DNA of 29,044 bases from assembly GCA_023421735.1 (NCBI GenBank), contig JAEZSP010000075.1, positions 1-29,044 on the forward strand, written 5' to 3'. Position 1 is the first letter of the stretch. Each line of letters starts with the position of its first letter. Source of the DNA: Bacillota bacterium (GTDB lineage Bacteria; Bacillota_A; Clostridia; Christensenellales; Aristaeellaceae). Both the position numbers and the translations under genes were made by a program. Below, one piece after another: positions 1 to 5,848 of the stretch. The notes beneath the pieces are model-generated. The model had not been told where the DNA came from. It made no database searches and was given only the letters and a program-made list of their open reading frames with translations.

Positions 1-127
1 CCTTGCTTCGCAACGCGCGGGTTTCGGGATGCGGAGCGCTTCGCGCTGTCCTCTCCCTCAAGTTCCTCTTCGCGGAACCTCCGTGTTCGCCCGCCCCTTG
101 CTTCGCAACGCGCGGGTTTCGGGATGC
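1..127. repeat. 32-bp direct repeat with mini-hairpins
   Basis: Positions 1-32 and 96-127 are identical over 32 bases, a 95-base period. Each copy contains the small hairpin TTGCTTCGCAA (3-13 and 98-108). The spacer holds two more: AGCGCTTCGCGCT (35-47) and GTTCC...GGAAC (62-78). On the minus strand all of them share the core GCGAAG at the loop. The block lies between the T-box terminator and the gene beyond the left edge, so it would be part of that gene's leader RNA. No convincing reading frame crosses it. Further copies may lie to the left of the window. Confidence 0.75.
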
Positions 128-182
128 AGCGGGGATTTGCGGTATATGTGCAACGGCTTCAGGGCCGAACCCGAAAATGCAC

Positions 183-219
183 AAAAAAACACGGCCATCC
201 CAAAGGGCGGGAATGCCGC
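183..219 (-). terminator. T-box intrinsic terminator
   Basis: In minus-strand RNA, an imperfect hairpin pairs the 3' part of the T-box sequence (CGCGGC-A-UU-CCC) with GGGAU-GGCCGUG, and is followed by seven U (plus-strand A run 183-189). Because it uses T-box bases, it competes with the antiterminator, as expected for a T-box attenuator. Confidence 0.75.
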
Positions 220-399
220 GGTACCACCTTCATTCGCTCTTACGAGCCTCTCTGCGCGATAGGGGGCGCACCCCGGCGAACTACTCCGTTCATTCGCCCG
301 TCTCGAAAGCGACCTTCTCCGCGCGTTTTCCGGGCAGCCTTTCAGCCGGCGAGCCGCCCTCTCTTGGGATACGACGCAGGTACTCCTCTTCGTCATCGA
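183..399 (-). promoter_or_regulatory. T-box riboswitch leader
   Basis: The minus strand carries the T-box antiterminator core AAGGTGGTACCGCGG at 216-230, followed by a terminator. Upstream are stem I hallmarks: AGUA in GAGGAGTACC near 381-386, an AGAGAG segment near 355-365, GGCTGAAAGGCTGCC, and a GAAGGTCG segment near 310-318 that fits the 3' side of the specifier loop. Read in that loop, the specifier could be GUC (Val) or GGU (Gly); I cannot fix the register by eye. T-boxes sense uncharged tRNA and usually control aminoacyl-tRNA synthetase, amino-acid biosynthesis or transport genes. The controlled gene would lie beyond the left edge, after about 180 bases of repeat-rich leader. Confidence 0.9.
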
Positions 400-405
400 C
401 AAGTC

Positions 406-434
406 ATTATACCATTTTGCATGAAAAACGTCAA
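406..434 (-). promoter_or_regulatory. SigA-type promoter of the T-box leader
   Basis: On the minus strand, TTGACG (429-434) and TATAAT (406-411) are separated by 17 bases, close to the vegetative consensus. Transcription would start near 399, at the base of the T-box. The -35 box overlaps the pgsA stop codon. Confidence 0.85.
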
Positions 435-973
435 TGCGGTTTGACGGTTGCGGTTTTTTTAACAAGAATCAGCGCGTAGTGAATCGCAGCATAAAACGAA
501 AGTACGATTGCGGGGTAGATGAGGATGGTGCCAACCTGAGAAAGCGCCGGATTTTTGTGCCACGGGATGATGAGGGCGATTGCGAGCGTAAAAAGAAGCG
601 TTGATATTTTGCCGGGGATGCCGGCGAAGATGACGATACCCGTGCGGGCCGCGAGCGCGCCGCCGATGATCATGCCGATTTCACGAATGGCGACGAGGAC
701 GAGAACGACGATGGAGAGCGTACCCGTATACGTGAGGCATACGACCGCCGCGAGCGTCATGAATTTATCCGCGAGCGGGTCGATGAGCGCGCCGAAGCGG
801 GTGACGCAGTTCATGGCGCGCGCAAGCTTGCCGTCGATTGCATCTGTCAGCATGGCGAGCGCATACGTAAGAAACGCCCAGAGGGGCTGCGCGGGAAAGA
901 GGAAATACACCACAATAAAGACCGGTACCATGAGAAGGCGCGCGACCGTCAATATGTTTGGCAGTATTCTCAT
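431..973 (-). CDS. pgsA: CDP-diacylglycerol--glycerol-3-phosphate 3-phosphatidyltransferase
   Basis: Makes phosphatidylglycerolphosphate from CDP-diacylglycerol and glycerol-3-phosphate, the committed step to phosphatidylglycerol in the membrane. The 180-residue protein has the usual PgsA length and begins with the typical LPNILTVARLL segment. The CDP-alcohol phosphotransferase signature D-G-x2-A-R-x8-G-x3-D-x3-D is complete (DGKLAR ... GALIDPLAD, about residues 46-68). Several hydrophobic membrane segments follow. The ATG at 973 is preceded by GAGGTGG about nine bases upstream. The gene is 19 bases behind the small conserved gene 993-1283, with which it is probably co-transcribed. In many Clostridia pgsA sits near competence or recombination genes; here it is next to the T-box-controlled gene. 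Confidence 0.93.
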   Translation of the reverse strand: MRILPNILTVARLLMVPVFIVVYFLFPAQPLWAFLTYALAMLTDAIDGKLARAMNCVTRFGALIDPLADKFMTLAAVVCLTYTGTLSIVVLVLVAIREIGMIIGGALAARTGIVIFAGIPGKISTLLFTLAIALIIPWHKNPALSQVGTILIYPAIVLSFYAAIHYALILVKKTATVKPH

Positions 974-992
974 TATCCGTCACCACCTCGAT

Positions 993-1283
993 TTAAAATG
1001 CGTTGCGCGGGTCATTGGAACGGCGGGGCTTGGTCTCATCGTCCAGAAACTCGATCTCAAGTTTTTGGAAAGGGACTTCCTCCATAAAATGCTCGGGGAG
1101 GAATGCCGTGCGGCGAAAGGACATATACTCTCGCTCGTGCTTGGGGAGCCACATCGGACGCGGCACGTCGAACTGCGCGCATACACGCGTCAGCGCATCC
1201 TTTACGTCCTCAAAATCCGCATCGACGGTCGCCTGCCGATGAATGCGATGCCTTATGATGATTTTTGCCCATAGTCTCGCCAT
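993..1283 (-). CDS. Conserved small clostridial protein of unknown function
   Basis: A 96-residue protein beginning MARLWAKIIIRHRIHRQ. The start was chosen at 1283 because GAGGAG lies six bases upstream; the in-frame ATG further upstream (MEKHEEYQ) has no ribosome site. The sequence is charged, with a WLPKHEREY segment near residue 51, an FLPEHFMEEVPFQKLEIEFLD segment near residues 67-87 and a basic tail. It has no signal peptide or membrane segment. I believe similar short proteins occur widely in Clostridia, but I do not know a function. It leads the transcript into pgsA and is divergent from the ThuA-like gene. Confidence 0.75.
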   Translation of the reverse strand: MARLWAKIIIRHRIHRQATVDADFEDVKDALTRVCAQFDVPRPMWLPKHEREYMSFRRTAFLPEHFMEEVPFQKLEIEFLDDETKPRRSNDPRNAF

Positions 1284-1308
1284 TTGATACTCCTCGTGCT
1301 TTTCCATG

Positions 1309-1337
1309 TTGTGTAATTTGGTCAGTCGCGTTATAAT
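1309..1337 (+). promoter_or_regulatory. Promoter of the ThuA-like gene
   Basis: TTGTGT (1309-1314), a 17-base spacer and a perfect TATAAT (1332-1337). It points to the ThuA-like gene at 1373. Confidence 0.65.
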
Positions 1338-1358
1338 AGTTGCATGTAAATCATGCAA
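1330..1358 (-). promoter_or_regulatory. Divergent promoter toward the small gene and pgsA
   Basis: On the minus strand, TTGCAT (1353-1358), 17 bases, then TATAAC (1330-1335). It overlaps the plus-strand promoter, so the two transcripts start back to back. Confidence 0.5.
1340..1358. promoter_or_regulatory. Perfect inverted repeat in the divergent promoter
   Basis: TTGCATGTAAATCATGCAA has two 7-base arms around a 5-base centre. It covers the start region of the plus-strand transcript and the -35 box of the minus-strand one, a good position for an operator acting on both. The regulator is unknown. Confidence 0.5.
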
Positions 1359-1372
1359 GGGGGAATGCGGTT

Positions 1373-2095
1373 ATGAAAAAAGCGCTCATCGTGCGGGGTG
1401 GTTGGGATGGCCACGAGCCGAAGTTAGTTTCCGAGCGTTTTGCGCGTATTTTGCGCGCGGAGGGCTTTGAGGCTGAAATCGCGGAAACACTGGACGCTTT
1501 TCTCGATTACGAAAAACTCAATGCACTGGATTTGATCGTGCCCGTCTGGACGATGGGCGAAATCACGCGCGAACAGTGCCAGGGCGTGGTCGTCGCAGTT
1601 GGCAAGTACGGCGTCGGGCTCGCGGGTTGCCACGGCGGCATGTGCGATTCGTTTCGCATGTCGACCGAATGGCAATTTATGACGGGCGGACAGTGGGTTT
1701 CCCATCCGGGCGGCGACGGCGTTCCATATATGGTCAACATCAAGCACTCGTCGAGTCCCATTACGTTCGGCATCCACGATTTTAAGGTCGCAAGCGAGCA
1801 GTATTACGTACATATCGATCCCGCCGTGGAAGTGCTTGCGACGACGCGGTACCCGGTCGTCAACTATTACCACGCGTCAAACGGCGCGGTGGACGTGCCG
1901 GTCACCTGGACAAAGATGTGGGGGCACGGGCGCGTGTTCTACACGTCCCTCGGCCATCACGACGACGTATTCGACATTCCCGCAGCCGAAGAAATGATGC
2001 GGCGCGGCATGCTGTGGGCCGCAGAGGGCAAGAAGATTGCGGTCGACGCACACGTCGATCCCGAAGAATACTTCAACGCAGCAAAGATGTATTAA
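1373..2095 (+). CDS. ThuA-like domain protein
   Basis: A 240-residue protein of the ThuA family, a class I glutamine amidotransferase-like fold first linked to trehalose utilisation. It opens with a beta strand typical of the fold (MKKALIVRGGWDGHEP), has the VWTMGEITREQ segment, GLAGCHGGMCDSFR near the expected nucleophile elbow, and the late family motif VTWTKMWGHGRVFYTSLGH before the C-terminus. The start at 1373 follows AAGGGGG. The exact substrate is unknown; many relatives sit in sugar or sugar-acid clusters, but this copy stands alone, divergent from the small-gene/pgsA transcript and closed by a strong terminator. The GCHGG segment means a thiol role for its Cys is possible but unproven. 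Confidence 0.85.
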   Translation: MKKALIVRGGWDGHEPKLVSERFARILRAEGFEAEIAETLDAFLDYEKLNALDLIVPVWTMGEITREQCQGVVVAVGKYGVGLAGCHGGMCDSFRMSTEWQFMTGGQWVSHPGGDGVPYMVNIKHSSSPITFGIHDFKVASEQYYVHIDPAVEVLATTRYPVVNYYHASNGAVDVPVTWTKMWGHGRVFYTSLGHHDDVFDIPAAEEMMRRGMLWAAEGKKIAVDAHVDPEEYFNAAKMY

Positions 2096-2129
2096 CAGTA
2101 TACCACAATCGATCCTGCTTTGGGAATAG

Positions 2130-2165
2130 CGCGCCCTGCCGAAACCGGCGGGGTGCGTTGTTTTA
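2130..2165 (+). terminator. Rho-independent terminator
   Basis: A 12-base-pair stem (2130-2141 with 2146-2157, including G-U pairs) and loop AAAC, followed by TTGTTTTA. It ends the ThuA-like transcript. Confidence 0.85.
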
Positions 2166-2173
2166 TATGGATT

Positions 2174-2203
2174 GAATGGTTCCGCAACAATTTTTGCATA
2201 AAT
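2174..2203 (+). promoter_or_regulatory. Possible forespore SigG-type promoter
   Basis: GAATG (2174-2178) fits the GHATR -35 pattern of SigG, and CATAAAT (2197-2203), 18 bases on, partly fits CATNHTA. A dyad CAATTT-TTGCAT-AAATTG (2188-2205) overlaps the -10. The match is partial. It matters because the next gene resembles part of a germinant-receptor subunit, a class normally made under SigG. Confidence 0.3.
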
Positions 2204-2254
2204 TGTAAGTTATTGTGAGAGACTGAATACTGAGAACATGATGGAGGGATATTG

Positions 2255-2683
2255 TTGAGGGACGAGAGACTGACAAAAAAGCTGTCGGGGCCGCAGATGA
2301 TGTGGATGCACCTGATCATGGGCGAGCTCGACGGATTTTCCTACGCAATCGGGGATTCGACCGTCGAATTTATCATCGTCGGGAAGAGCAAGATCGGCAT
2401 TGCCATTGAAGGAGAGCGCGTGCGGATTGAAATCACGGTTAATCTGTCCGCGCTGGGGAGCGACAGGACGCTGGAACCGGAGGATGTTGCCGATCTTGTT
2501 GCCGCCGAGATGGCAGGAACGATCGCATACTGCCAGTCGGTGCCGGTCGATCCGTTTGGGTTTTCGGAAATCGCCGCGCGGACATTTCTCACGCGCGGGG
2601 AATGGAAGCGGTATAACTGGTTGGAGCGATTCCAGGAGGCGGATGTGCGGGTAAATGTCAATATTATATCGCTCGGCTCTTGA
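2255..2683 (+). CDS. Stand-alone protein resembling the Ger(x)C C-terminal domain
   Basis: A 142-residue protein. Its last third (DPFGFSEIAARTF ... GEWKRYNWLERFQEADVRVNVNI) matches the pattern I know from the C-terminal domain of GerAC/GerKC spore germination lipoproteins: D-x-FGF, P/G-x-WK, W...F..A.V.V.V..I. The middle part (VEFIIVGKSKIGIAIEGERVRIEITVNLSAL) also fits that domain's beta-rich region. There is no signal peptide, lipobox or N-terminal GerC domain, and the bases upstream contain stops, so this is not simply a truncated open frame. GGAGGG at 2243-2248 supports a TTG start at 2255 (or 2252). The gene stands alone, with no GerA/GerB partner. Function is unknown. Confidence 0.6.
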   Translation: MRDERLTKKLSGPQMMWMHLIMGELDGFSYAIGDSTVEFIIVGKSKIGIAIEGERVRIEITVNLSALGSDRTLEPEDVADLVAAEMAGTIAYCQSVPVDPFGFSEIAARTFLTRGEWKRYNWLERFQEADVRVNVNIISLGS

Positions 2684-2709
2684 CAGGGGCGGTGCGCTTC
2701 ATGCATAAT
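2680..2709 (+). promoter_or_regulatory. Promoter of the lipid kinase gene
   Basis: A perfect TTGACA (2680-2685) and CATAAT (2704-2709), 18 bases apart. The -35 box overlaps the stop codon of the preceding gene. Confidence 0.7.
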
Positions 2710-2741
2710 CGGATGAAAGGTTATGTGAAAGAAATGATTTG

Positions 2742-3614
2742 ATGTATGCAATCATCCTGAATCCGGCCTCGGGAAACGGTTTGGCGGCGCGCGTCCTTCC
2801 ACATCTGGAGGCGCTGCTACAAGACGCCGGAATTGCCTACCGCGTGGACAGGACGGTGCGGGCGGGCGATTCGCGGCTTTACGCGCACCGGGCTGCGGAG
2901 GACGGGCTCGAAGGCGTGATCGCGGTCGGCGGGGACGGGACGTTTTTTGAGGTGGTCAATGGAGTTGCCCTGAGCGGACTAACGGTCATTTTTGCGCCCT
3001 GCGGCACGGGAAACGACTTTGTCAAGACGTTTCGGCTGCCCAAGGACACCGCAAGGGCGGTGGCGATGCAACTGGGCGCACCGGAGCGGCGGATCGATTT
3101 GGGAAAGTGCAACGACATGTACTTTGTCAACGTCGCGGGCGCCGGCTTTGACGTGGACGTTCTGATCGAGACAGAAAAGTTTAAGGGACGGTTCAAGGGA
3201 CTGATCGCATACCTGCTCGGTGCGTTTTCCGCCATTCGGAATCTGAAACCGCTGAAAATCGAGATCGAGATCGACGGTGGGAAGGCGGAGAAGGCCGAAT
3301 CGACGATTATTTCGGTTGGGAACGGTCGGTATATCGGCGGCGGCATGAAGGCGCTGCCAAACGCCATTGTGGACGACGGACTGTTCGACGTCGTGATTGC
3401 GCGGCGCGTGGACAAACTGACGGTCGGATTGCTTCTGTTCTTTTTTGTGCTTGGGATACATACGAAATTGTCCTGGCTGTGTCGGTCGTTTCGGTGCCGG
3501 CGCATCCGGGTTGCGGGGGTCGGCCACATCGAGGCGGACGGCGAAATCTACCCGGCCAAAACGGCGGATTTTGAAATCTTGCCGGGTGCGCTGCGGACGA
3601 GGTTGCCGGTGTGA
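2742..3614 (+). CDS. Diacylglycerol kinase-family lipid kinase (YegS/BmrU type)
   Basis: A 290-residue soluble lipid kinase that phosphorylates diacylglycerol or a related lipid with ATP. The N-terminal catalytic domain has the early NPASGNG loop (residues 7-13), the nucleotide-binding GGDGT at residues 63-67 and the following PCGTGNDFVKTFRLP segment typical of DagK/YegS enzymes. The C-terminal beta-sandwich carries VGNGRYIGGGM, the conserved VDDGLFDVV and the terminal HIEADGE motif. The start is the ATG at 2742; the ribosome site (GAAAG) is weak. It may recycle diacylglycerol released by phospholipid turnover, which fits with pgsA nearby, but it is separately transcribed. The physiological lipid cannot be told from sequence. 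Confidence 0.9.
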   Translation: MYAIILNPASGNGLAARVLPHLEALLQDAGIAYRVDRTVRAGDSRLYAHRAAEDGLEGVIAVGGDGTFFEVVNGVALSGLTVIFAPCGTGNDFVKTFRLPKDTARAVAMQLGAPERRIDLGKCNDMYFVNVAGAGFDVDVLIETEKFKGRFKGLIAYLLGAFSAIRNLKPLKIEIEIDGGKAEKAESTIISVGNGRYIGGGMKALPNAIVDDGLFDVVIARRVDKLTVGLLLFFFVLGIHTKLSWLCRSFRCRRIRVAGVGHIEADGEIYPAKTADFEILPGALRTRLPV

Positions 3615-3684
3615 TCTGTCGATGAACGCGGTATATGAGGTCGGAAGCATGCGGTTTGGCAATGCGCGGAAATGGTAAAAATAA

Positions 3685-3716
3685 CCGGGAGATAATTGCA
3701 TCTCCCGGCGTTTTTT
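3685..3716. terminator. Bidirectional terminator between convergent genes
   Basis: CCGGGAGA (3685-3692) pairs with TCTCCCGG (3701-3708), followed on the plus strand by CG and six T. On the minus strand the same stem is followed by TTATTTTTA. It separates the lipid kinase from the CAP-domain gene. Confidence 0.9.
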
Positions 3717-3729
3717 GTCCGTCTAATGG

Positions 3730-4653
3730 TTAGTTGGTTCCGAATTCCTGCGCCCAATAGAGGACGCCGTTTTCCTCATATGCGCACACACCGATTGTGG
3801 TGAAGCTCTCGCGGAGGATGTTCGCGCGATGGCCCTCGCTCGTCATCCATGCCGCCATGACTTTTTCTGCGGTGTTGTAGCCCATGGCGATGTTTTCGCC
3901 GCGCGCCTTGGACGACACGGTCGACCAGCTCGACCCATCGGGACGGGTGTGGCTGAAGGAAACCGCACATTCCTTGGCGCGAATGCATGCCGCCGCGGAA
4001 AGGTCGCCGTCTACTGTGAGCGGGCTGAGGCCATACTCTGCGCGATATTCATTGACGAGCGCAACAACCTGAGATGCGAGGGAAGACGAGGTGGTTCCGG
4101 TCGCAGGCGTCTTGGTAGGCGTTGCGGTCGGCTTGGCAGTTGGAGCTGCTGTGGGAACCGCAGTCGGAACGGCAGTGGGGACTGCGGTGGGGACTGCGGT
4201 CGCAACTGCGGTGGGGACAGTCGTGGGAGCGGCGGTTGCAACGGGCGCCTTGGTTGCGGCGGGCGTCTTCGCTGCCTTGGATGAATAGTATTTCTTGGCC
4301 TTGCGGGAAACCGCCATTCCGGAATAATCCGGCGTCGTCGCCGGGCACGCGGTCGCGGCCTGAACCGTTACGCATGCAGTCTGAGTGGGCGCAGACGAGG
4401 AATCAGCCGTCGTCGCGCTATAGACGACCTTGTAAGTACAGTTACCCTGATCGGGGATCACGATGGTGCTTGCGCCGCCCGTTGTGCCGGTGCATACCGT
4501 CGATCCATTGACATAAACGGTATATGTGCAATCGACCCCGCAGTACCCGGAAGGCACGCTCAATTCGACATTATTCACACTGCATGCTGCCTGGGCGCTG
4601 AAAGAAAAGAATACGGCGATGACGAGGACCAGGACGAAGATTCTGTTTCGCAT
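3730..4653 (-). CDS. Secreted CAP-domain (SCP/PR1, YkwD-like) protein
   Basis: A 307-residue exported protein. A classical signal peptide (MRNRIFVLVLVIAVFFSFSAQA) precedes a Cys-rich beta-like segment (about residues 24-100), then a Thr/Pro/Ala-rich linker, and a C-terminal CAP domain (about residues 188-307). CAP hallmarks are visible: LVNEYRAEYGLSPL, the H of SFSHTRPDG, RGENIAMGY, and GHRANIL. The start at 4653 was chosen because GAAGGTGACC precedes it and the signal peptide starts there. Bacterial CAP proteins of this type occur in spore coats (YkwD/SafA-like contexts) and cell envelopes; their biochemical role is unclear. A consensus promoter and a palindrome lie upstream. The linker is encoded by a DNA tandem repeat, so its length may vary between strains. 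Confidence 0.9.
   Translation of the reverse strand: MRNRIFVLVLVIAVFFSFSAQAACSVNNVELSVPSGYCGVDCTYTVYVNGSTVCTGTTGGASTIVIPDQGNCTYKVVYSATTADSSSAPTQTACVTVQAATACPATTPDYSGMAVSRKAKKYYSSKAAKTPAATKAPVATAAPTTVPTAVATAVPTAVPTAVPTAVPTAAPTAKPTATPTKTPATGTTSSSLASQVVALVNEYRAEYGLSPLTVDGDLSAAACIRAKECAVSFSHTRPDGSSWSTVSSKARGENIAMGYNTAEKVMAAWMTSEGHRANILRESFTTIGVCAYEENGVLYWAQEFGTN
4148..4243. repeat. 12-bp tandem repeat in the CAP-protein linker
   Basis: Eight 12-base units (consensus near GCGGTGGGGACT) encode a 4-residue period such as PTAV on the minus strand. Some adjacent units are identical (4172-4195 nearly, 4184-4195 repeated in part at 4208-4219), so slippage is plausible. Confidence 0.85.
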
Positions 4654-4677
4654 ACGGTCACCTTCTTTGTTGCAAAT

Positions 4678-4693
4678 TTGAAACATGTTTCAA
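4678..4693. promoter_or_regulatory. Perfect 16-bp palindrome (operator candidate)
   Basis: TTGAAACATGTTTCAA lies in the gap between the divergent CAP and SpoIID-family genes. It sits just downstream of the minus-strand -10 box and includes the plus-strand -35 candidate, so a bound protein would affect both. It vaguely resembles LacI-family operators but lacks the central CG. Confidence 0.6.
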
Positions 4694-4707
4694 TGAAATT
4701 GTAATAT
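4678..4707 (+). promoter_or_regulatory. Possible promoter toward the SpoIID-family gene
   Basis: TTGAAA (4678-4683), 18 bases, TAATAT (4702-4707). This is weaker than the minus-strand promoter and leaves a 100-base leader. A SigE promoter would be expected if the gene is a true spoIID; none is clear. Confidence 0.35.
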
Positions 4708-4726
4708 AACAATGTGCGGATGTCAA
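4698..4726 (-). promoter_or_regulatory. Promoter of the CAP-domain gene
   Basis: On the minus strand, a perfect TTGACA (4721-4726), a 17-base spacer and TACAAT (4698-4703). The palindrome at 4678-4693 lies just downstream, over the start site. Confidence 0.8.
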
Positions 4727-4809
4727 CAAATATCGTTAAGTATCCATTAATTACCAGTCCGCATACGCGCGAGGACTTCCGACGAAACTATCATCGGGAG
4801 CGTGATATT

Positions 4810-5802
4810 ATGATTCGGAAGGTTCTTTCGCTCGTTTGCGCACTGCTTCTTCTAACAGGCGCGATGACGGGCTGTATGCAGGCGGGCGACCAAAAGGCGC
4901 AGGAATCTGCGACGCCCGCGAGCGAGACGACGAACGCGCCGGAGATTCCGGCAAAGCTGGAAAAGGACGCAAACGGTGTGCCGATGCTGAACGTGTATGT
5001 GATGGATACGCAAAAGGTCGAGCGCATGGACATTGAGACGTACCTCATGGGCGTTGTGGCGGGCGAGATGAAAAACGACTGGCCGATTGAGGCGCTGAAG
5101 GCGCAGGCCATCCTTGCGCGCACGTATACGCTCAAGTTCCTGTCGACGAAAAAGTCGCAGCACGAGGGCGCGGACATCTCGACAGACATCAAGGAAGCGC
5201 AGGCATACGACGCAAAGGCGGTCAACGACCAGGTGAAGCAGGCGGTGAACGAAACGCGCGGCGTGGTAATGAGCTACAAGGGTGAACTGCCCAACGCGTG
5301 GTTCTCCGCGCATGCGGGCGGCGTGACGGAAGTCCCGTCGGTCGCGCTCGATTATCAGGAAAAGGATCCGCCCTATCTGACGGTTGAAAGCTCGCCGGAA
5401 TCCGACAAAGCGCCGGACGACGTGAAGAATTGGACGGTAACATTTACCGCCGCCGAGGTCGGAAAAGCCTGTGCCGAATCAGGCGTCGATACAGGTGACG
5501 CGAAGACGGTCGAGGTGGGGGAGAAGGGGAAATCCGGCAGAGCGAAGACGCTCGTCGTCAACGGGAAATCCGTTTCTGCGCCGACGTTCCGCGTAAAAAT
5601 CGGCTCAACCGAGCTCAAGAGCACGTTGATTGACTCGATCTCCGTCTCGGGCGGCAAGGTGACATTCAAAGGGAAGGGATTCGGTCACGGTGTCGGCATG
5701 TCGCAATGGGGCGCATACGGGCTCGCCGAATCGGGCGCAATGGCGCAGTCGATCATCAGTCACTACTATAAGAACGTGGACTTCGTAGGCTTGTGGGAGT
5801 AA
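4810..5802 (+). CDS. SpoIID/LytB-domain lipoprotein
   Basis: A 330-residue predicted lipoprotein: a hydrophobic leader ends in GAMTGC (Cys22). The SpoIID domain follows, with MDIETYLMGVVAGEM (the Glu of GEM is the catalytic residue of SpoIID lytic transglycosylases), EALKAQAILARTY, AWFSAHAGG and the C-terminal GFGHGVGMSQWGAYGLAESG signature. SpoIID cleaves denuded glycan strands at the septum during engulfment; related proteins act in vegetative walls. An acidic Ala/Glu-rich linker separates lipobox and domain. The start at 4810 is set by GGGAG about nine bases upstream and by the leader. B. subtilis SpoIID has a membrane anchor rather than a lipobox, so this may be the engulfment enzyme or a paralogue. 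Confidence 0.9.
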   Translation: MIRKVLSLVCALLLLTGAMTGCMQAGDQKAQESATPASETTNAPEIPAKLEKDANGVPMLNVYVMDTQKVERMDIETYLMGVVAGEMKNDWPIEALKAQAILARTYTLKFLSTKKSQHEGADISTDIKEAQAYDAKAVNDQVKQAVNETRGVVMSYKGELPNAWFSAHAGGVTEVPSVALDYQEKDPPYLTVESSPESDKAPDDVKNWTVTFTAAEVGKACAESGVDTGDAKTVEVGEKGKSGRAKTLVVNGKSVSAPTFRVKIGSTELKSTLIDSISVSGGKVTFKGKGFGHGVGMSQWGAYGLAESGAMAQSIISHYYKNVDFVGLWE

Positions 5803-5819
5803 TGGGATTATGGTATAAT
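5791..5819 (+). promoter_or_regulatory. Promoter of the ZnuA-like/rnhA pair
   Basis: TTGTGG (5791-5796), 17 bases and a perfect TATAAT (5814-5819) with an extended TGG before it. The -35 box lies in the last codons of the SpoIID-family gene. Confidence 0.75.
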
Positions 5820-5848
5820 CGACGGGAATTCTGATTTGGAGGCCGTCG

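Noticed and set aside
58..465. Minus-strand open frame across the T-box
   Set aside because: It covers the promoter, riboswitch and terminator; its translation is low-complexity and basic, with no ribosome site.
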